Origin: Acetobacter aceti NBRC 14818 | GTDB taxonomy: Bacteria; Pseudomonadota; Alphaproteobacteria; Acetobacterales; Acetobacteraceae | Length of the DNA stretch: 64,000 bases | Assembly: GCF_000193495.2 (NCBI RefSeq) | Contig: NZ_AP023410.1 | Location: 868,001 to 932,000, forward strand | Direction: 5' to 3' | Shown: in pieces, positions 28,385 through 38,763 of the stretch | Numbering within the stretch: the stretch's first letter is position 1 | Layout of the letters: each line of letters begins with the position of its first letter | Notes under the pieces: generated by a model | Told to the model about the DNA's origin: nothing | The model's input: only the letters and a program-made list of their open reading frames with translations | Database searches by the model: none | Made by a program: the position numbers and the translations under genes

Positions 28385-28412
28385 AGGCCGCCCGAAGAGT
28401 TTCGGACGGCCT
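28385..28412. terminator. Bidirectional terminator between pncC and mscS
   Basis: A 12-bp stem with one mismatch (AGGCCGCCCGAA with TTCGGACGGCCT) and a 4-base loop lies between the two convergent genes. It is followed by GACTTTGTTATT on the plus strand. Confidence 0.78.
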
Positions 28413-28441
28413 GACTTTGTTATTGAAGACTGATCAGGATC

Positions 28442-29254
28442 TCACGCGCTGGCGCGTGCGCTGATCCCCAGATGGTAGCCTTCCTTGTTGAGGATCTTGA
28501 TCGCTGCCTCGGCATATTTCGCGGTCAGAGCCGATGCGTTGCCGGGAGTGCAGTGAAAACTCAGGGAAACGGCGATATTCGCCGATTGCGGCAGGAAGGA
28601 CACGGAGGGCGCCGGTGTGGCCAGAACCTGTTCGTCACCCTGCAACAGGCTGAGCAGAAGAGCACGCGCCTTGTCGAGATCATCGCGGTAATCGATCAGC
28701 AGGCCAACCGTCGCCACGACACTCTCGGCCTGCGAACTGTTGATCACGACATTGTTCGAAAGTGCACCGTTGGGCACGTAGATGAATTCATTGTTCGCAT
28801 CCCGCATGACGGTGCGGAACATTTCGATTGAAACCACAGTGCCCGAGCTGCCACCGGCCGTGATGGAATCTCCGACCTCAAAGGGACGGAACAGCAGGAT
28901 CAGAACGCCGCCTGCGAAATTGGCGAGACTGCCCTGAAGCGCCATGCCGACAGCCAGTCCAGCCGCACCGAGCACGGCGACAAACGAGGTCGTGGCAATA
29001 CCGACCATCGACGCCACGCTGATGAGCAGAAGCGCTTTCAGCAGAAGCCCGACCACACTGAGAAGAAAGCCCCGGAGCGTCGGCTCGACATGACTGGCGG
29101 CCATCATCCGTCCCATGGCGCGGGTCACCATGTTGATGACGGTCCAGCCGACCAGAAGCACGACGAGAGCAAGAACAAACTGCCCGACATAGCCCAGTAT
29201 GACCGGCATCAAGTTGTTGACCTGCGTCCAGAGCGAAGTAACCTGCTTTTCCAT
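28442..29254 (-). CDS. Small-conductance mechanosensitive channel (MscS family)
   Basis: A 270-residue inner-membrane protein that opens under membrane tension to release solutes after osmotic downshift. It has three N-terminal membrane helices, a Gly/Ala-rich pore helix (LGAAGLAVGMALQGSLANFAGG), the beta-domain pattern PFEVGDSIT and VFIPNG-like YVPNGALSNNVVINSS, and a C-terminal alpha/beta domain. The ATG at 29254 follows GAGGA with good spacing. Size is close to that of E. coli MscS. Confidence 0.92.
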   Translation of the reverse strand: MEKQVTSLWTQVNNLMPVILGYVGQFVLALVVLLVGWTVINMVTRAMGRMMAASHVEPTLRGFLLSVVGLLLKALLLISVASMVGIATTSFVAVLGAAGLAVGMALQGSLANFAGGVLILLFRPFEVGDSITAGGSSGTVVSIEMFRTVMRDANNEFIYVPNGALSNNVVINSSQAESVVATVGLLIDYRDDLDKARALLLSLLQGDEQVLATPAPSVSFLPQSANIAVSLSFHCTPGNASALTAKYAEAAIKILNKEGYHLGISARASA

Positions 29255-29605
29255 CAGTATCCTCAATCGTTTGATAGAGCTTTGTCCGGTGCTTACCGTC
29301 TAAATGTGAGTGGATCATGACAGGCCCTTGCGCACAGGGCACTGCTGGAATGTCATCAGATCACCCTCCCCACATGCGGAGCGGCAACAGATATTATCGT
29401 CACTGACCTGTTCAGGAGAAAATCCATCTCCTTTTATGGCCATAGCAGCATCCCTCATCCACTACAGACGCCATCACAAACGCTCGGGGTCCCAAACAGG
29501 GCGTCCTTTCTGTCCTCGTCCCATTTCCATCGTTCACCACTCTCCCCCTTATTCCGAGCCCTTTCCCTCTTGAGATTGCCTCCGGAAGGACTATCTCTGT
29601 GAGCC
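29255..29605. other. Divergent intergenic region, mscS / hslV
   Basis: About 350 bp with no convincing gene. A possible heat-shock (RpoH-type) promoter, CTTGAG at 29569-29574, a 16-bp spacer, and CTATCT at 29591-29596, lies just before hslV. It fits the alphaproteobacterial RpoH pattern roughly. However, it would leave only a few bases before the ATG at 29606, so either the message is nearly leaderless or the match is chance. Confidence 0.35.
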
Positions 29606-30196
29606 ATGAACACACATCAGTCTTCTCCCCACGATCCTGTCGGCTGGCATGGCACCACCATCATCTGCGTACGCCGGGATGGAGAGGTCGCCATGGCCGG
29701 AGATGGTCAGGTTTCCCTCGGCTCCACGGTGGTCAAGGGCAATGCCCGCAAGGTTCGACGCATCGGCTCGAACCAGCAGGTACTCGCCGGTTTCGCCGGA
29801 GCGACCGCCGATGCGTTCACGCTTCTGGAGCGACTGGAAGCCAAGCTGGACCGTTTCCCCAACCAGCTTGAGCGCGCCTGCGTGGAACTGGCGAAAGACT
29901 GGCGCACAGACCGCTATCTGCGTCGTCTGGAAGCCATGCTGATTGTCGCGGACCGGCAGGGTTCGTACACGGTGACGGGCAATGGCGATGTGCTTTCGCC
30001 CGAGGACGGCATCATCGCCATAGGATCAGGCGGCAATTACGCCCTGTCCGCAGCGCGTGCGTTGCTGCCGATAGAAGGACTGACGGCCAGAGAGGTTGCA
30101 CAGCGGGCGATGAAGATTGCCGGCGACATCTGCGTCTACACCAACCATTCCGTGACGATTGAAACCCTGCACTCAGATGATGAGAAGGCGGCGTAA
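29606..30196 (+). CDS. hslV: ATP-dependent protease HslUV, peptidase subunit HslV
   Basis: A 196-residue proteasome-beta-like peptidase. The catalytic N-terminal Thr is residue 17 within [12 protein letters not shown], so a propeptide of about 16 residues must be removed; E. coli HslV loses only its Met. The active-site Lys lies in [12 protein letters not shown], and [19 protein letters not shown] is a family signature. It is 2 bp from hslU. Longer HslV propeptides are normal in alphaproteobacteria. Confidence 0.95.
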   Translation: MNTHQSSPHDPVGWHGTTIICVRRDGEVAMAGDGQVSLGSTVVKGNARKVRRIGSNQQVLAGFAGATADAFTLLERLEAKLDRFPNQLERACVELAKDWRTDRYLRRLEAMLIVADRQGSYTVTGNGDVLSPEDGIIAIGSGGNYALSAARALLPIEGLTAREVAQRAMKIAGDICVYTNHSVTIETLHSDDEKAA

Positions 30197-30198
30197 TC

Positions 30199-31512
30199 AT
30201 GACCATCAATCATTTTTCCCCCGCCGAGACCGTCACTGAACTCGACCGCTACATCATCGGCCAGAATGACGCGAAGCGCGCTGTCGCCATTGCCCTGCGC
30301 AACCGCTGGCGTCGGGCACAGCTTCCCGAGGGTCTGCGCGAGGAAGTTGTTCCCAAGAACATTCTGATGATCGGCCCGACCGGCTGCGGCAAGACCGAGA
30401 TCGCCCGCCGTCTGGCCAAGCTGGCGCAGGCTCCCTTCATCAAGATCGAGGCGACCAAATTCACAGAGGTCGGCTATGTCGGCCGCGATGTGGAAAGCAT
30501 CATCCGCGACCTCGTGGAAAACGCCATCGTCATGCTGCGTGAACAGCGCCGCAAGGATGTGCGCCCGCGCGCCGAGGAAGCCGCCGAAGAGCGTCTGGTC
30601 ACCATTCTTGCTGGCGAAGCCTCCTCTGCCGACACACGCTCGCATTTCCGCAAGCTCCTGCGCAGCGGCACGCTGGACGACAAGGAAATCGAGATCGCCA
30701 TCACCCCCGATCCGACAACCCAGAGCGGCGGCGATGTCCCCGGCATGATGCCCGGCGGTCCGATGAATTTCGGCGACATGATGAAGAACATCATGGGCCG
30801 TGCGCCACAGACCCGTCGCCTCACCGTTGCCGCTGCCCGCGAACAGATCGTGCGTGAGGAAGCCGACAAGCTGCTGGACAATGACGCGCTCAACCGCGAC
30901 GCGGTGCAGCATGTGCAGGATAACGGCATCGTCTTCCTCGACGAGATCGACAAGGTCTGCGCACGCTCGTCCGAAGGTTTCCGGGGTGCAGATGTGTCGC
31001 GTGAAGGCGTGCAGCGAGATCTGCTGCCGCTGATCGAGGGCACGACCGTCTCGACGAAATATGGTTTTGTGAAAACGGACCATATCCTCTTCATCGCGTC
31101 CGGTGCGTTCCATCTGGCCAAGCCGTCCGATCTGCTGCCGGAGCTTCAGGGCCGTCTCCCCATTCGTGTCGAACTCCAGCCGCTGAACCGTGACGACCTC
31201 CGTCGCATCCTGACCGAACCGGAACATTCGCTATGCAAGCAGTATGTTTCCCTGATCGGCACGGAAGGCGTGACTCTCACCTTCACGGATGGTGCAGTCG
31301 ATGCTCTGGCCGAACTGGCCGCCGACGTGAATGAGCGTGTCGAGAATATCGGCGCCCGTCGTCTTGCTACGGTCATGGAGAAACTGCTAGAGGATGTGTC
31401 TTTCACAGCCTCTGAGCATCAGGGCGAAACCATCACGATTGATGCGGACCTCGTTCGTGAGCGTGTGGCTCCCCTTGCCCAGCAGGGCGACCTCAGCCGG
31501 TTCATCCTCTGA
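30199..31512 (+). CDS. hslU: ATP-dependent protease HslUV, ATPase subunit HslU
   Basis: A 437-residue AAA+ unfoldase partner of HslV. It shows [17 protein letters not shown] at the start, Walker [15 protein letters not shown] near 59-72, the pore motif [14 protein letters not shown], Walker [11 protein letters not shown], the sensor and arginine finger region [13 protein letters not shown], and a C-terminal SRFIL tail of the type that inserts into HslV. It overlaps the next gene by one base. Confidence 0.96.
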   Translation: MTINHFSPAETVTELDRYIIGQNDAKRAVAIALRNRWRRAQLPEGLREEVVPKNILMIGPTGCGKTEIARRLAKLAQAPFIKIEATKFTEVGYVGRDVESIIRDLVENAIVMLREQRRKDVRPRAEEAAEERLVTILAGEASSADTRSHFRKLLRSGTLDDKEIEIAITPDPTTQSGGDVPGMMPGGPMNFGDMMKNIMGRAPQTRRLTVAAAREQIVREEADKLLDNDALNRDAVQHVQDNGIVFLDEIDKVCARSSEGFRGADVSREGVQRDLLPLIEGTTVSTKYGFVKTDHILFIASGAFHLAKPSDLLPELQGRLPIRVELQPLNRDDLRRILTEPEHSLCKQYVSLIGTEGVTLTFTDGAVDALAELAADVNERVENIGARRLATVMEKLLEDVSFTASEHQGETITIDADLVRERVAPLAQQGDLSRFIL

Positions 31513-31973
31513 TGCTGGGCGAGGCTTTTGTCCGTCCGGAGGACGATACCGCTGTGGACGCCATCGAAGCGATTGGCGACGAACTGGCGCTCTTTGATGA
31601 CTGGATGGACCGCTACCAGTACATCATCGAACTTGGGCGCAAGCTGCCTCCCTTCCCCAAGGAATGGACAGATGACGCGCATCGCGTTCCCGGCTGTCAG
31701 AGTCAGGTCTGGCTTGAAGCTCAGATGGATGACGGGACAATGTACTTTGCAGGCGCATCAGACGCCGCCATCGTGATGGGGCTCGTAGCCCTGCTGCTGC
31801 GGGTCTATTCCGGCCGGACGCCTGAGGAAATTCTGGAGACAGAACCGTCCTTCCTGAGTGATCTGGGACTGGTGCAGGCTCTTTCCACCAACCGGGGAAA
31901 CGGCGTGGAAGCGATGGCGCGGGCCATTCGCTCGGCAGCTGCTCAGGAAAACGATCGCTCATCCGAGGAGTGA
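31512..31973 (+). CDS. SufE family sulfur acceptor
   Basis: A 153-residue SufE-like protein that accepts persulfide sulfur from a cysteine desulfurase for Fe-S cluster assembly. The active cysteine is residue 62 in HRVPGCQSQVWL, preceded by LFDDWMDRYQYIIELG. No suf genes are nearby; it is coupled to hslU by a TGATG overlap, so expression follows the protease operon. Confidence 0.9.
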   Translation: MLGEAFVRPEDDTAVDAIEAIGDELALFDDWMDRYQYIIELGRKLPPFPKEWTDDAHRVPGCQSQVWLEAQMDDGTMYFAGASDAAIVMGLVALLLRVYSGRTPEEILETEPSFLSDLGLVQALSTNRGNGVEAMARAIRSAAAQENDRSSEE

Positions 31974-32165
31974 CTGTTTTCCTGTCTTGCTCTTCCGGAA
32001 AAATATAACCACTGAAAGAGCATTGGGATCTTCACATAACGGAAGACTGTTTACGCCTTCATCCTGTTATATTCGCGGGCGGAGCCCAAGGAAAACGGGC
32101 GCAGACCTTTCAGACTGACACCCGGAACTGACACCCGGAAGATCGTCAAAACCGATGGGAACCGT

Positions 32166-33518
32166 TCAGCTGACCACAAGCACCGAACGGGGTCCCCCCA
32201 CCTTCTGGCCATCCTTGTCGAAAAGCTGAAACAATAGCACGGCGCGTTTTTCAGGCGCCGTGAATTCCAGCGGAATGCTGCGCACCGGACCGCCGTCATA
32301 ATCCAGCCGCACCTGCTCTGGCGCATCCTTTTGAGTCTTATCAAAAACACGGATCAATTCGACGACGAGATGGATGCTGCTCACTGTTTCGGTGGCCACA
32401 ACAGCAACAATGAAACGCTCACCGGGAGAGACAGACTCCTTGACTGGCTGGAGCGAGAAGGTAACGGCCTCGGCGCTATTCACCGCAAAAAGTCGTCCAC
32501 CTGGCAGGTCTGGACGCAGCACGGCCCGCAGCATGGCCATTGCCTCGCTGTCGAAGCAGACATCAAGATGCGCGGCGGCGACGTAGCGAACGGGCAGACC
32601 CGGTGGCGCAGCGCTCCAGAGCGGCACCGTGCCGTCGCCGGAGTTCTCCTCGTCCACTGCTGTGATCCCTTTCGGCAGATCGTAGTTGGCGACGACTGTC
32701 TTCTGGGCATTGCCGGCAATAGCGAGATACGGGCACGGTGACCGGAAGCCTGGCCCGATAAACGGAAGCGCGCCTGCAAACGCTTCTGCTGCTGCGACGG
32801 CGCCGGGAACCAGCTTCAGCTTCTCATAAACAGCCTTATCGAACAGATTTAGAATATTGAACCCCGTATCCGGGTCGGGCGCCAGCAGTACTGGCACGCC
32901 GGGACGCGGCAACAGTTGGTAGGCTGAAGGAAAAGCCGGGTTCGCCAGCGCGGCGCGGCACTGCTTGGCCGAAAGGAATATTTCGGGACGAAGGCCCAGC
33001 ACATTTTGCATCGCCACCGGCGCACCGAGATGCGGTGTCGCGAGCAGCGCAAGAAGCCGGAGGTTGAGTCCCGCGGGAATACCTATCTTCTCCAGAGCAT
33101 AGCGAGCCAGCAATCCGCCCATTGAATGCGCGACGATTGCCACCCGCTTGCCTTTCAAGTCCGGCTGGGAGAGACGCGTGTGCAACGTCTTCGCGCTCTC
33201 CCGGATGTCTTGTCGCCAGTCATAGGGAAATGGAACGAGACTGCCACGCTTCTCGCTATAACCCATCTGTTCCAGCGATTTGAGAGCCTGCCCGTAGCCT
33301 GAAAAGTGGTAAATAGTCTGTCCAAACAGCTTGAGCGGAACACTGCGCAGGACATCCGTCGCCCGGATCGTCGTGCTTGTCGCCAGAATATTCACCAGCC
33401 GATCCGGATAGGATTTGAACAGGACCTGATCAGGCGTTCCAGGCCAGATCGTCTCTTCACCATCGACGAGAACGCTGCCGCAAATTCCGGGCACGAAGAC
33501 AATCGTATCAATCGGCAT
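32166..33518 (-). CDS. LCAT-like alpha/beta hydrolase (lipase/acyltransferase)
   Basis: A 450-residue protein with lecithin:cholesterol acyltransferase features: FVPGICGSVL at the start, PFPYDWRQD near 97-104, the nucleophile elbow VAHSMGG with Ser132, catalytic Asp295 in GDGTVPLWSA and His317 in AAHLDV. Residues about 350-450 form an extra beta-rich domain of unknown role. There is no signal peptide, so it is probably cytoplasmic, unlike secreted lipases. It is divergent from a cytoplasmic subtilase gene across an 83-bp AT-rich gap. Substrate unknown. Confidence 0.8.
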   Translation of the reverse strand: MPIDTIVFVPGICGSVLVDGEETIWPGTPDQVLFKSYPDRLVNILATSTTIRATDVLRSVPLKLFGQTIYHFSGYGQALKSLEQMGYSEKRGSLVPFPYDWRQDIRESAKTLHTRLSQPDLKGKRVAIVAHSMGGLLARYALEKIGIPAGLNLRLLALLATPHLGAPVAMQNVLGLRPEIFLSAKQCRAALANPAFPSAYQLLPRPGVPVLLAPDPDTGFNILNLFDKAVYEKLKLVPGAVAAAEAFAGALPFIGPGFRSPCPYLAIAGNAQKTVVANYDLPKGITAVDEENSGDGTVPLWSAAPPGLPVRYVAAAHLDVCFDSEAMAMLRAVLRPDLPGGRLFAVNSAEAVTFSLQPVKESVSPGERFIVAVVATETVSSIHLVVELIRVFDKTQKDAPEQVRLDYDGGPVRSIPLEFTAPEKRAVLLFQLFDKDGQKVGGPRSVLVVS

Positions 33519-33601
33519 CGCACATTCGTCCTGTAAATTTATTATTTATTATGATATTAGTTATTCTATAATAAAATAAATTAGCCAGCAATGGTGGTAT
33601 T
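33519..33601. promoter_or_regulatory. AT-rich divergent promoter region
   Basis: The 83 bp between the hydrolase and subtilase genes are almost purely A/T in the middle (ATTTATTATTTATTATGATA and following). It is the only place for promoters of both genes, so they may share control. I could not fix -35 and -10 boxes. Confidence 0.4.
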
Positions 33602-34915
33602 ATGGATGATGCCGAATATGTGATCTTTGAGAGTTCACCGCCTCCCGTTAATTGGGCGCTCAATGGTTTTCGGCTTGGGTCTGCGCCGATCGCTTCTGAC
33701 ATTGCCGAAACTCTGCAGACCGTCACTTCCGTTGATGACGATTCCGGGTTTCGTCGCAAAAACGCGCGGCCCGATCTCACCAAAAAACTACGGGACAGAT
33801 CCGCACCTGCGAAGATCCACATCCTTAATAGCCCGGAAGCAGCGGCTATAGCCCGCGTTGGCGGTCAGGATGTGATGCGTGTGCCCTTTATGCCGATTCG
33901 GCTCATTCCGCAGTTCGATCAGCAGGCAAGTTCCCAGGACGGAAGTGCGTGGGGCATTGAAGCCATGCAGGCCCATCACCTGCCGAATGACCAGCAGGGA
34001 CAAGGCGTAACCGTCGCCATCCTCGATACCGGGATCGACAAGAACCATCCAGCATTCAAGGGTCTGATCACAGAGGAAAACTACAAGGACTTTACCGGTA
34101 ACGGTTTGACCGACAACGTGGGGCACGGAACACATTGCGCAGGCATCATTTTCGGTCGACCGGTAAACGGTCAGCGGATCGGCATCGCTCCGGGTGTCAG
34201 CAGGATACTCGTTGGCAAGATTGCCGACAATAATTTCGTGACAACGACAAAGGAACTGCGTGAAGCACTGACGTGGGCAGTTAGTGAAGGTGCCGACATC
34301 ATTTCACTTTCGGTAGGACTGGACTTTCTTGGGCATAAGAAAGCATTGGAAGATCGCGGCTTTTCCGAACGGGTAGCAATGGCGCAGGCTTTAAACGACT
34401 ACAGGGATTATACCCGCTTTTTCGATGCGCTGATGCGGACAGTCGTAACGCCGGGTGTGGCAGAAAAATCCGCCCTGGTGATCGCAGCCTGCGGGAATGA
34501 TAGCGATCCATCAGACAGAAGGAGGGTGCCCGCCACGCTGCCTGCAGTAGCGGACAGCGTCATTGCCGTATCAGCTCTCTGTCGGGCAGGGGACGGCAGT
34601 TTTTCGGTTGCGCCATTCTGTAACGCACAGGCCAATATTTGTGGGCCAGGTGTCGGCATCCTTTCGGCTGCACCGAAAAGAGAACTGACGACAATGAGCG
34701 GCACAAGTCAGGCAGCGCCGCATGTAGCAGGGGTCGCCGCACTCTGGTGGCAGCATCTGTCACTCAAAAAAGGTCAGCCACCCACTCCATCCGAAGTTCG
34801 CGACGAACTCTTCAGTAACGCAAACAGCACTCTTATAACGGGTGAAAGTGGGTCCGATAACATCGGTCGAGGCCTCGCACTCGCTCCACCGCCCTATCTG
34901 CCTGCTGAGCCTTAG
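33602..34915 (+). CDS. S8 family subtilisin-like serine protease
   Basis: A 437-residue subtilase with an intact triad: Asp142 (VAILDTGID), His175 (GHGTHCAG) and Ser369 (MSGTSQAAPHVAG), and oxyanion Asn299 (ACGND). The first 110 residues are not a signal peptide. They may act as an inhibitory prodomain or as a binding region; the part KIHILNSPEAAAIA resembles an I9-like propeptide loosely. The enzyme is probably intracellular. The pairing with an LCAT-like hydrolase is unusual and unexplained. Confidence 0.88.
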   Translation: MDDAEYVIFESSPPPVNWALNGFRLGSAPIASDIAETLQTVTSVDDDSGFRRKNARPDLTKKLRDRSAPAKIHILNSPEAAAIARVGGQDVMRVPFMPIRLIPQFDQQASSQDGSAWGIEAMQAHHLPNDQQGQGVTVAILDTGIDKNHPAFKGLITEENYKDFTGNGLTDNVGHGTHCAGIIFGRPVNGQRIGIAPGVSRILVGKIADNNFVTTTKELREALTWAVSEGADIISLSVGLDFLGHKKALEDRGFSERVAMAQALNDYRDYTRFFDALMRTVVTPGVAEKSALVIAACGNDSDPSDRRRVPATLPAVADSVIAVSALCRAGDGSFSVAPFCNAQANICGPGVGILSAAPKRELTTMSGTSQAAPHVAGVAALWWQHLSLKKGQPPTPSEVRDELFSNANSTLITGESGSDNIGRGLALAPPPYLPAEP

Positions 34916-35024
34916 CTGCCTTCAGGCTCAAATGGATCTCCTGCTTGTTCCAATAACTCGAAAACAGCATCTCTCCTTGCTGATTCAAGACTGGCATCCC
35001 CCCCTGTATTTCATCCCTACTTCC

Positions 35025-36971
35025 CTACTTCGCAGGAATAAGATCCTCTACCCCGGACAACAGGGCCTCGCGTGTAAAAGGCTTGGCCAGCACGCGGGCA
35101 TCGGGGGGCAGGATGGCGCGATCAGCAAACCCTGTGACGAAAATCACCGCCAGATCAGGACGCAGGACCGCAATCCGACGCGCGCATTCATCGCCGTTCA
35201 TCTCGGGCATCAGAAGATCCATGACGACCAGGCCAATATCCGGGCGGGAACGAACCAGATCGAGTGCTTTCGCCCCACTGTGGCATTCCAGGACCCTGAA
35301 ACCCGCTTTTGCAAGAAAGCCGACTGTCACAGCCGCCACGGCAGGATCATCGTCCACCACAAGGATACTACGCTGATTGTTGTGACTGTGATGCGTTTCC
35401 GTTGGTCCAGGCTGTGTAGCTCCCTGACTGCCGTCCTTGCTGATTGCCGGCAGCCAGAGTTCAATGGAGGTTCCGACACCGGGATTGCTGGAAACCCTGA
35501 CATCGCCGCCATTACGCTGCACGAAGCCGTACACCATCGGCAGTCCGTGCCCGATCCCTGAGCCGACTGATTTTGTCGTGAAAAACGGCTCAAAAATACG
35601 GGCCTGTGTTTCCGGTGTCATGCCGACACCACGATCGGCCACAGAAACAACAACGTAATGCCCCGGAGGCAGGGGCCGCCCGGATCGTCCGACCACCATG
35701 TTTTCCCGCTGATCTTCCAGACTCAACCTCATGGCTTCAGCAGAAATGATGATCTCGCCACCTTTCGGCTGGGCATCGCGGGCATTGAGGCACAGATTGA
35801 CCAGAGCGACTTCCAGCAACGACGGATCGGTGGACGCCTGCGGCAGATTTTCATCGGGAAGTCTGAGCCTGACTGGAACAGCGCGAGAACCACCGCCGCC
35901 AACACTCTGCGCCAGCAAACCCTGCATCTGTCCCAGCAGTTTCGGCACATCGACGGGACGACGGGCAAGGTCACGCGGGCGGCTGAAATCGAGCAGTTTC
36001 TGCGTCAGCACTGCTCCCCGGCGCGCCGCATCCATCGCATTGGTGAAAAGGCGGCTGATATTGGGGTCGGTTGGAGGCTGCATATCCTGAACAAGTTCAA
36101 GAGAGCCCAGGATGGCGGTCAGAAGATTGTTGAAATCATGGGCAATGCCGCCGGCCAGTGTGCCGATGGCCTGCATCTTGTCAGCCTGACGCGCCCGTTT
36201 TTCCATTTCGATCAGATCAGTGACATTCTGGTCGATCAGCACCGAGACGGGATGAACGGCAGATGTCTCCGACGGCAAAGCCAGTTCAACCCGTGAAATC
36301 CGATGCCAGCTTTCACGACCATCGGGACCGACCCGTCGTACGCCCGGAAATTCATCAACTGTCCTGAGATTATCGGCGCTTCTTGTTTCAACAGGCACAT
36401 CGCCCAGCAGAGCGGTCTCCGCCTGTCCGATGCACTCCTTCAATGGCCGCCCAAAGGCCTCCGCCGCCAGCGCATTCAGCCGCGTGATACGCCCTGCCGT
36501 ATCGGTAATCGCAAGCCCCAGTGGGAGATTGTCGAACAGGCTCCTCAGCAGGGCGCGTTCCGTATTCAGTTCACAGCGTGTGCGATATCCGGCAGCCGCT
36601 TCCCGCACCATGGCCAGCAGGCTGCCTGCCTCCCACGGTTTTGCGGCGTAAAAGGAAATCGCACCGCGATTGAGCGCGGAAACCACCGTATCGAGGTCCG
36701 CATAACCGGTAAGGAGAATTGTCCCCGCATCCGAGATTTTACGGGCTTCGGTGAGGAACACGTCACCGGTCATGTCGCGCATGCGCTGGTCAGAAATGAT
36801 GACTGAAATATCTGGATGATTGCCAAGAAGACTCAAAGCTTCCTGTGCGCAGGAAGCCTGAATGATCACAAATTCGTCATCCAGTAGATCAGTGAGAGCA
36901 ATCAGGATTTCAGGCTCGTCATCAACGATCAGAATCTTATCCTGATGAATACCTCCAAGTATCGTGTTCAT
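35025..36971 (-). CDS. Hybrid sensor histidine kinase (REC-PAS-HK-REC)
   Basis: A 648-residue soluble kinase. An N-terminal receiver (about 11-130) has an intact acidic pocket (VDD at 16-18, Asp61, Lys in AAKPWE). A PAS-like domain (about 145-255) follows, then HisKA with phospho-His278 in GGIAHDFNNLL, an ATPase with VNLCLNARDA (Asn392 and Asn396) and DRGVGM, and a second receiver with Asp585 (VVMDLLMPEM). It has no membrane helices. The ATG is an ATGA overlap with the upstream kinase gene, so all three signalling genes are one operon. The input signal is unknown. Confidence 0.88.
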   Translation of the reverse strand: MNTILGGIHQDKILIVDDEPEILIALTDLLDDEFVIIQASCAQEALSLLGNHPDISVIISDQRMRDMTGDVFLTEARKISDAGTILLTGYADLDTVVSALNRGAISFYAAKPWEAGSLLAMVREAAAGYRTRCELNTERALLRSLFDNLPLGLAITDTAGRITRLNALAAEAFGRPLKECIGQAETALLGDVPVETRSADNLRTVDEFPGVRRVGPDGRESWHRISRVELALPSETSAVHPVSVLIDQNVTDLIEMEKRARQADKMQAIGTLAGGIAHDFNNLLTAILGSLELVQDMQPPTDPNISRLFTNAMDAARRGAVLTQKLLDFSRPRDLARRPVDVPKLLGQMQGLLAQSVGGGGSRAVPVRLRLPDENLPQASTDPSLLEVALVNLCLNARDAQPKGGEIIISAEAMRLSLEDQRENMVVGRSGRPLPPGHYVVVSVADRGVGMTPETQARIFEPFFTTKSVGSGIGHGLPMVYGFVQRNGGDVRVSSNPGVGTSIELWLPAISKDGSQGATQPGPTETHHSHNNQRSILVVDDDPAVAAVTVGFLAKAGFRVLECHSGAKALDLVRSRPDIGLVVMDLLMPEMNGDECARRIAVLRPDLAVIFVTGFADRAILPPDARVLAKPFTREALLSGVEDLIPAK

Positions 36972-38761
36972 GGCAACTGTTCCACAAGAAAAGCCGTTCC
37001 TTCTGCTGTCTCCGGGGGCAGACAAGGGATTGCTACAGTGAAACAGGCCCCACCCATGGAAGATTTGGAAACCTCAATCGTTCCTCCATGAGCCTGCACG
37101 ATGCCGTATGCCGTGGCAAGGCCAAGGCCGGTTCCTTCACCGACAGGCTTTGTTGTGAAGAAAGGTTCAAAAACGCGTTCCCGCATGAAAGGGGAAATAC
37201 CTGGTCCATTATCGCATATGGAAATCAGATAATGGCCTGCCGTCCCATTCTCTGCGTCGCCAAGATCAGTGCTGATACTGATCTGGGGAATTCTCTGGTC
37301 GCCTTCCGGCAGGGAAAGCAGGGCATCGGCTGCATTACTGATGATGTTCATGACGACCTGATGCACCAGCGCGACCTGACACCGGAGAACGGGTGGTGCA
37401 TTGAATACGAGATCCACCTTGATATTTTCAGAGAGTTTTGGAGACAGCAGTGCGAGCACGGTGGTGATCGCTTCCGGAAGATTCACGTCTTCAAAAGCGC
37501 CCTGATCCAGTCTGGAAAAACGTCTCAGACTGGAGACCAGATCCCGCATGCGTCCAAGCCCGATTGAAGTCGCCCCGAGGCGATCCTGCCCTTTCTCCAG
37601 CAGCGCCCGGACACTTGCTACATCTCCTTTATCCAGCGCCGACAAGGCCCCTTCCAGAGTACGGGAAACCGTCGTTTCATGCGCAATCACAAAAGCGAGG
37701 GGATTATTGAATTCATGTGCAATACCGGCAACCAGTTCACCGAGAGACGCCATCTTTGCTGACTGCACAAGCCGCGTCTGCGCCTCAATGAGCTTACGGT
37801 TGGCCGCACCGAGTTCGTCGTTGGCCTGTTCCAGCGCATCCGCCAGAACCGTCTTGGCCCGTGCGCCCTCCATGGCAGCATCCCGTGCAGCGCGTTCAGC
37901 CTCGCTTCGCCGCCTCTCGTCGAGAATAGCCTTGCGATAGAGCAGGCTGCGGACATGAAGAAGCAGGATCTCGACACTGACTGAAGACCCGACGCAGTCA
38001 TCAACTCCAGCTTGATAGGCTGCAACGACGTCAGCTTCTTCATCTCTTCCAAATCCAAGCAGACGCGGTGGCGTCAGCGTGGTGACGAACGATGTATAGC
38101 GCTGCCTGTCGAGCAGACGGCAGAAAGCCAGTCCATCGAACGCACGGGACGACAGGTCCACAACCACACAATCAACGGCGGGCAGCCAGAAATCAGGCGC
38201 CCCAGAAAGAGCGGAAGGATCAAGCAGGATCGTGTCCACACCTTCCCCTTTAAGAAGATCCACAACGGGCGGCGTGGTCTCTCCCTGATCGGACTGTGCA
38301 GGCCAGTATCGCAGGCAGCCATCGCCCATCGTGGCGATGGCCACGGTTGGGCGCCTGAACCGCTCCTGCATCATGGCCTGAGCGGTAATTTTCAGGCCAC
38401 GCAACAGCGTTTCGATCCGCAAGGCGAGAAAGGCTGGGGTCACATTACGAGAAACACAAACATCAATACCAGCCCTGAAGGCTTCGCACATCATGGCTTC
38501 ATTATCAGTCAGCATGATGATGGGCAGCGAGCGTGTGAGCCTGTTGAGACGAAGCTGGCGTGTCATCTTGCATCCCGTCATACCGGGCAAGGAAAATTCA
38601 GTAATCAGAATGGCCGGAGGCCGCTGATCGAGACTGTCAAGCGCCGCCTCTGCGTCTGCGACAACATTGACCTCATAGCCGTGCCCGGTCAGTCCTGCGG
38701 AAAACCGGTCCGTTGTCTCAGACTGTCCAACCAGAAGAACGAGGGGCTTGTGATTGCTCAT
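36968..38761 (-). CDS. Histidine kinase with two N-terminal receiver-like domains
   Basis: A 597-residue soluble protein. Receiver-like domain 1 (about 5-120) has lost the acidic pocket, and the phospho-Asp position is Glu55 ([10 protein letters not shown]), so it probably cannot be phosphorylated. Domain 2 (about 175-275) keeps Asp202 ([12 protein letters not shown]). A predicted coiled coil (280-335, Arg/Glu/Ala-rich) leads to HisKA with His349 in [13 protein letters not shown] and an ATPase with [16 protein letters not shown] and GEGTGLGLA. It starts 2 bp after the CheB-like gene and overlaps the next kinase by 4 bp. Confidence 0.85.
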   Translation of the reverse strand: MSNHKPLVLLVGQSETTDRFSAGLTGHGYEVNVVADAEAALDSLDQRPPAILITEFSLPGMTGCKMTRQLRLNRLTRSLPIIMLTDNEAMMCEAFRAGIDVCVSRNVTPAFLALRIETLLRGLKITAQAMMQERFRRPTVAIATMGDGCLRYWPAQSDQGETTPPVVDLLKGEGVDTILLDPSALSGAPDFWLPAVDCVVVDLSSRAFDGLAFCRLLDRQRYTSFVTTLTPPRLLGFGRDEEADVVAAYQAGVDDCVGSSVSVEILLLHVRSLLYRKAILDERRRSEAERAARDAAMEGARAKTVLADALEQANDELGAANRKLIEAQTRLVQSAKMASLGELVAGIAHEFNNPLAFVIAHETTVSRTLEGALSALDKGDVASVRALLEKGQDRLGATSIGLGRMRDLVSSLRRFSRLDQGAFEDVNLPEAITTVLALLSPKLSENIKVDLVFNAPPVLRCQVALVHQVVMNIISNAADALLSLPEGDQRIPQISISTDLGDAENGTAGHYLISICDNGPGISPFMRERVFEPFFTTKPVGEGTGLGLATAYGIVQAHGGTIEVSKSSMGGACFTVAIPCLPPETAEGTAFLVEQLP

Positions 38762-38763
38762 AC

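Noticed and set aside
29310-29573. An 87-codon frame upstream of hslV
   Set aside because: Composition is rich in His, Ser and Pro as in random frames, with no ribosome site; treated as noncoding.
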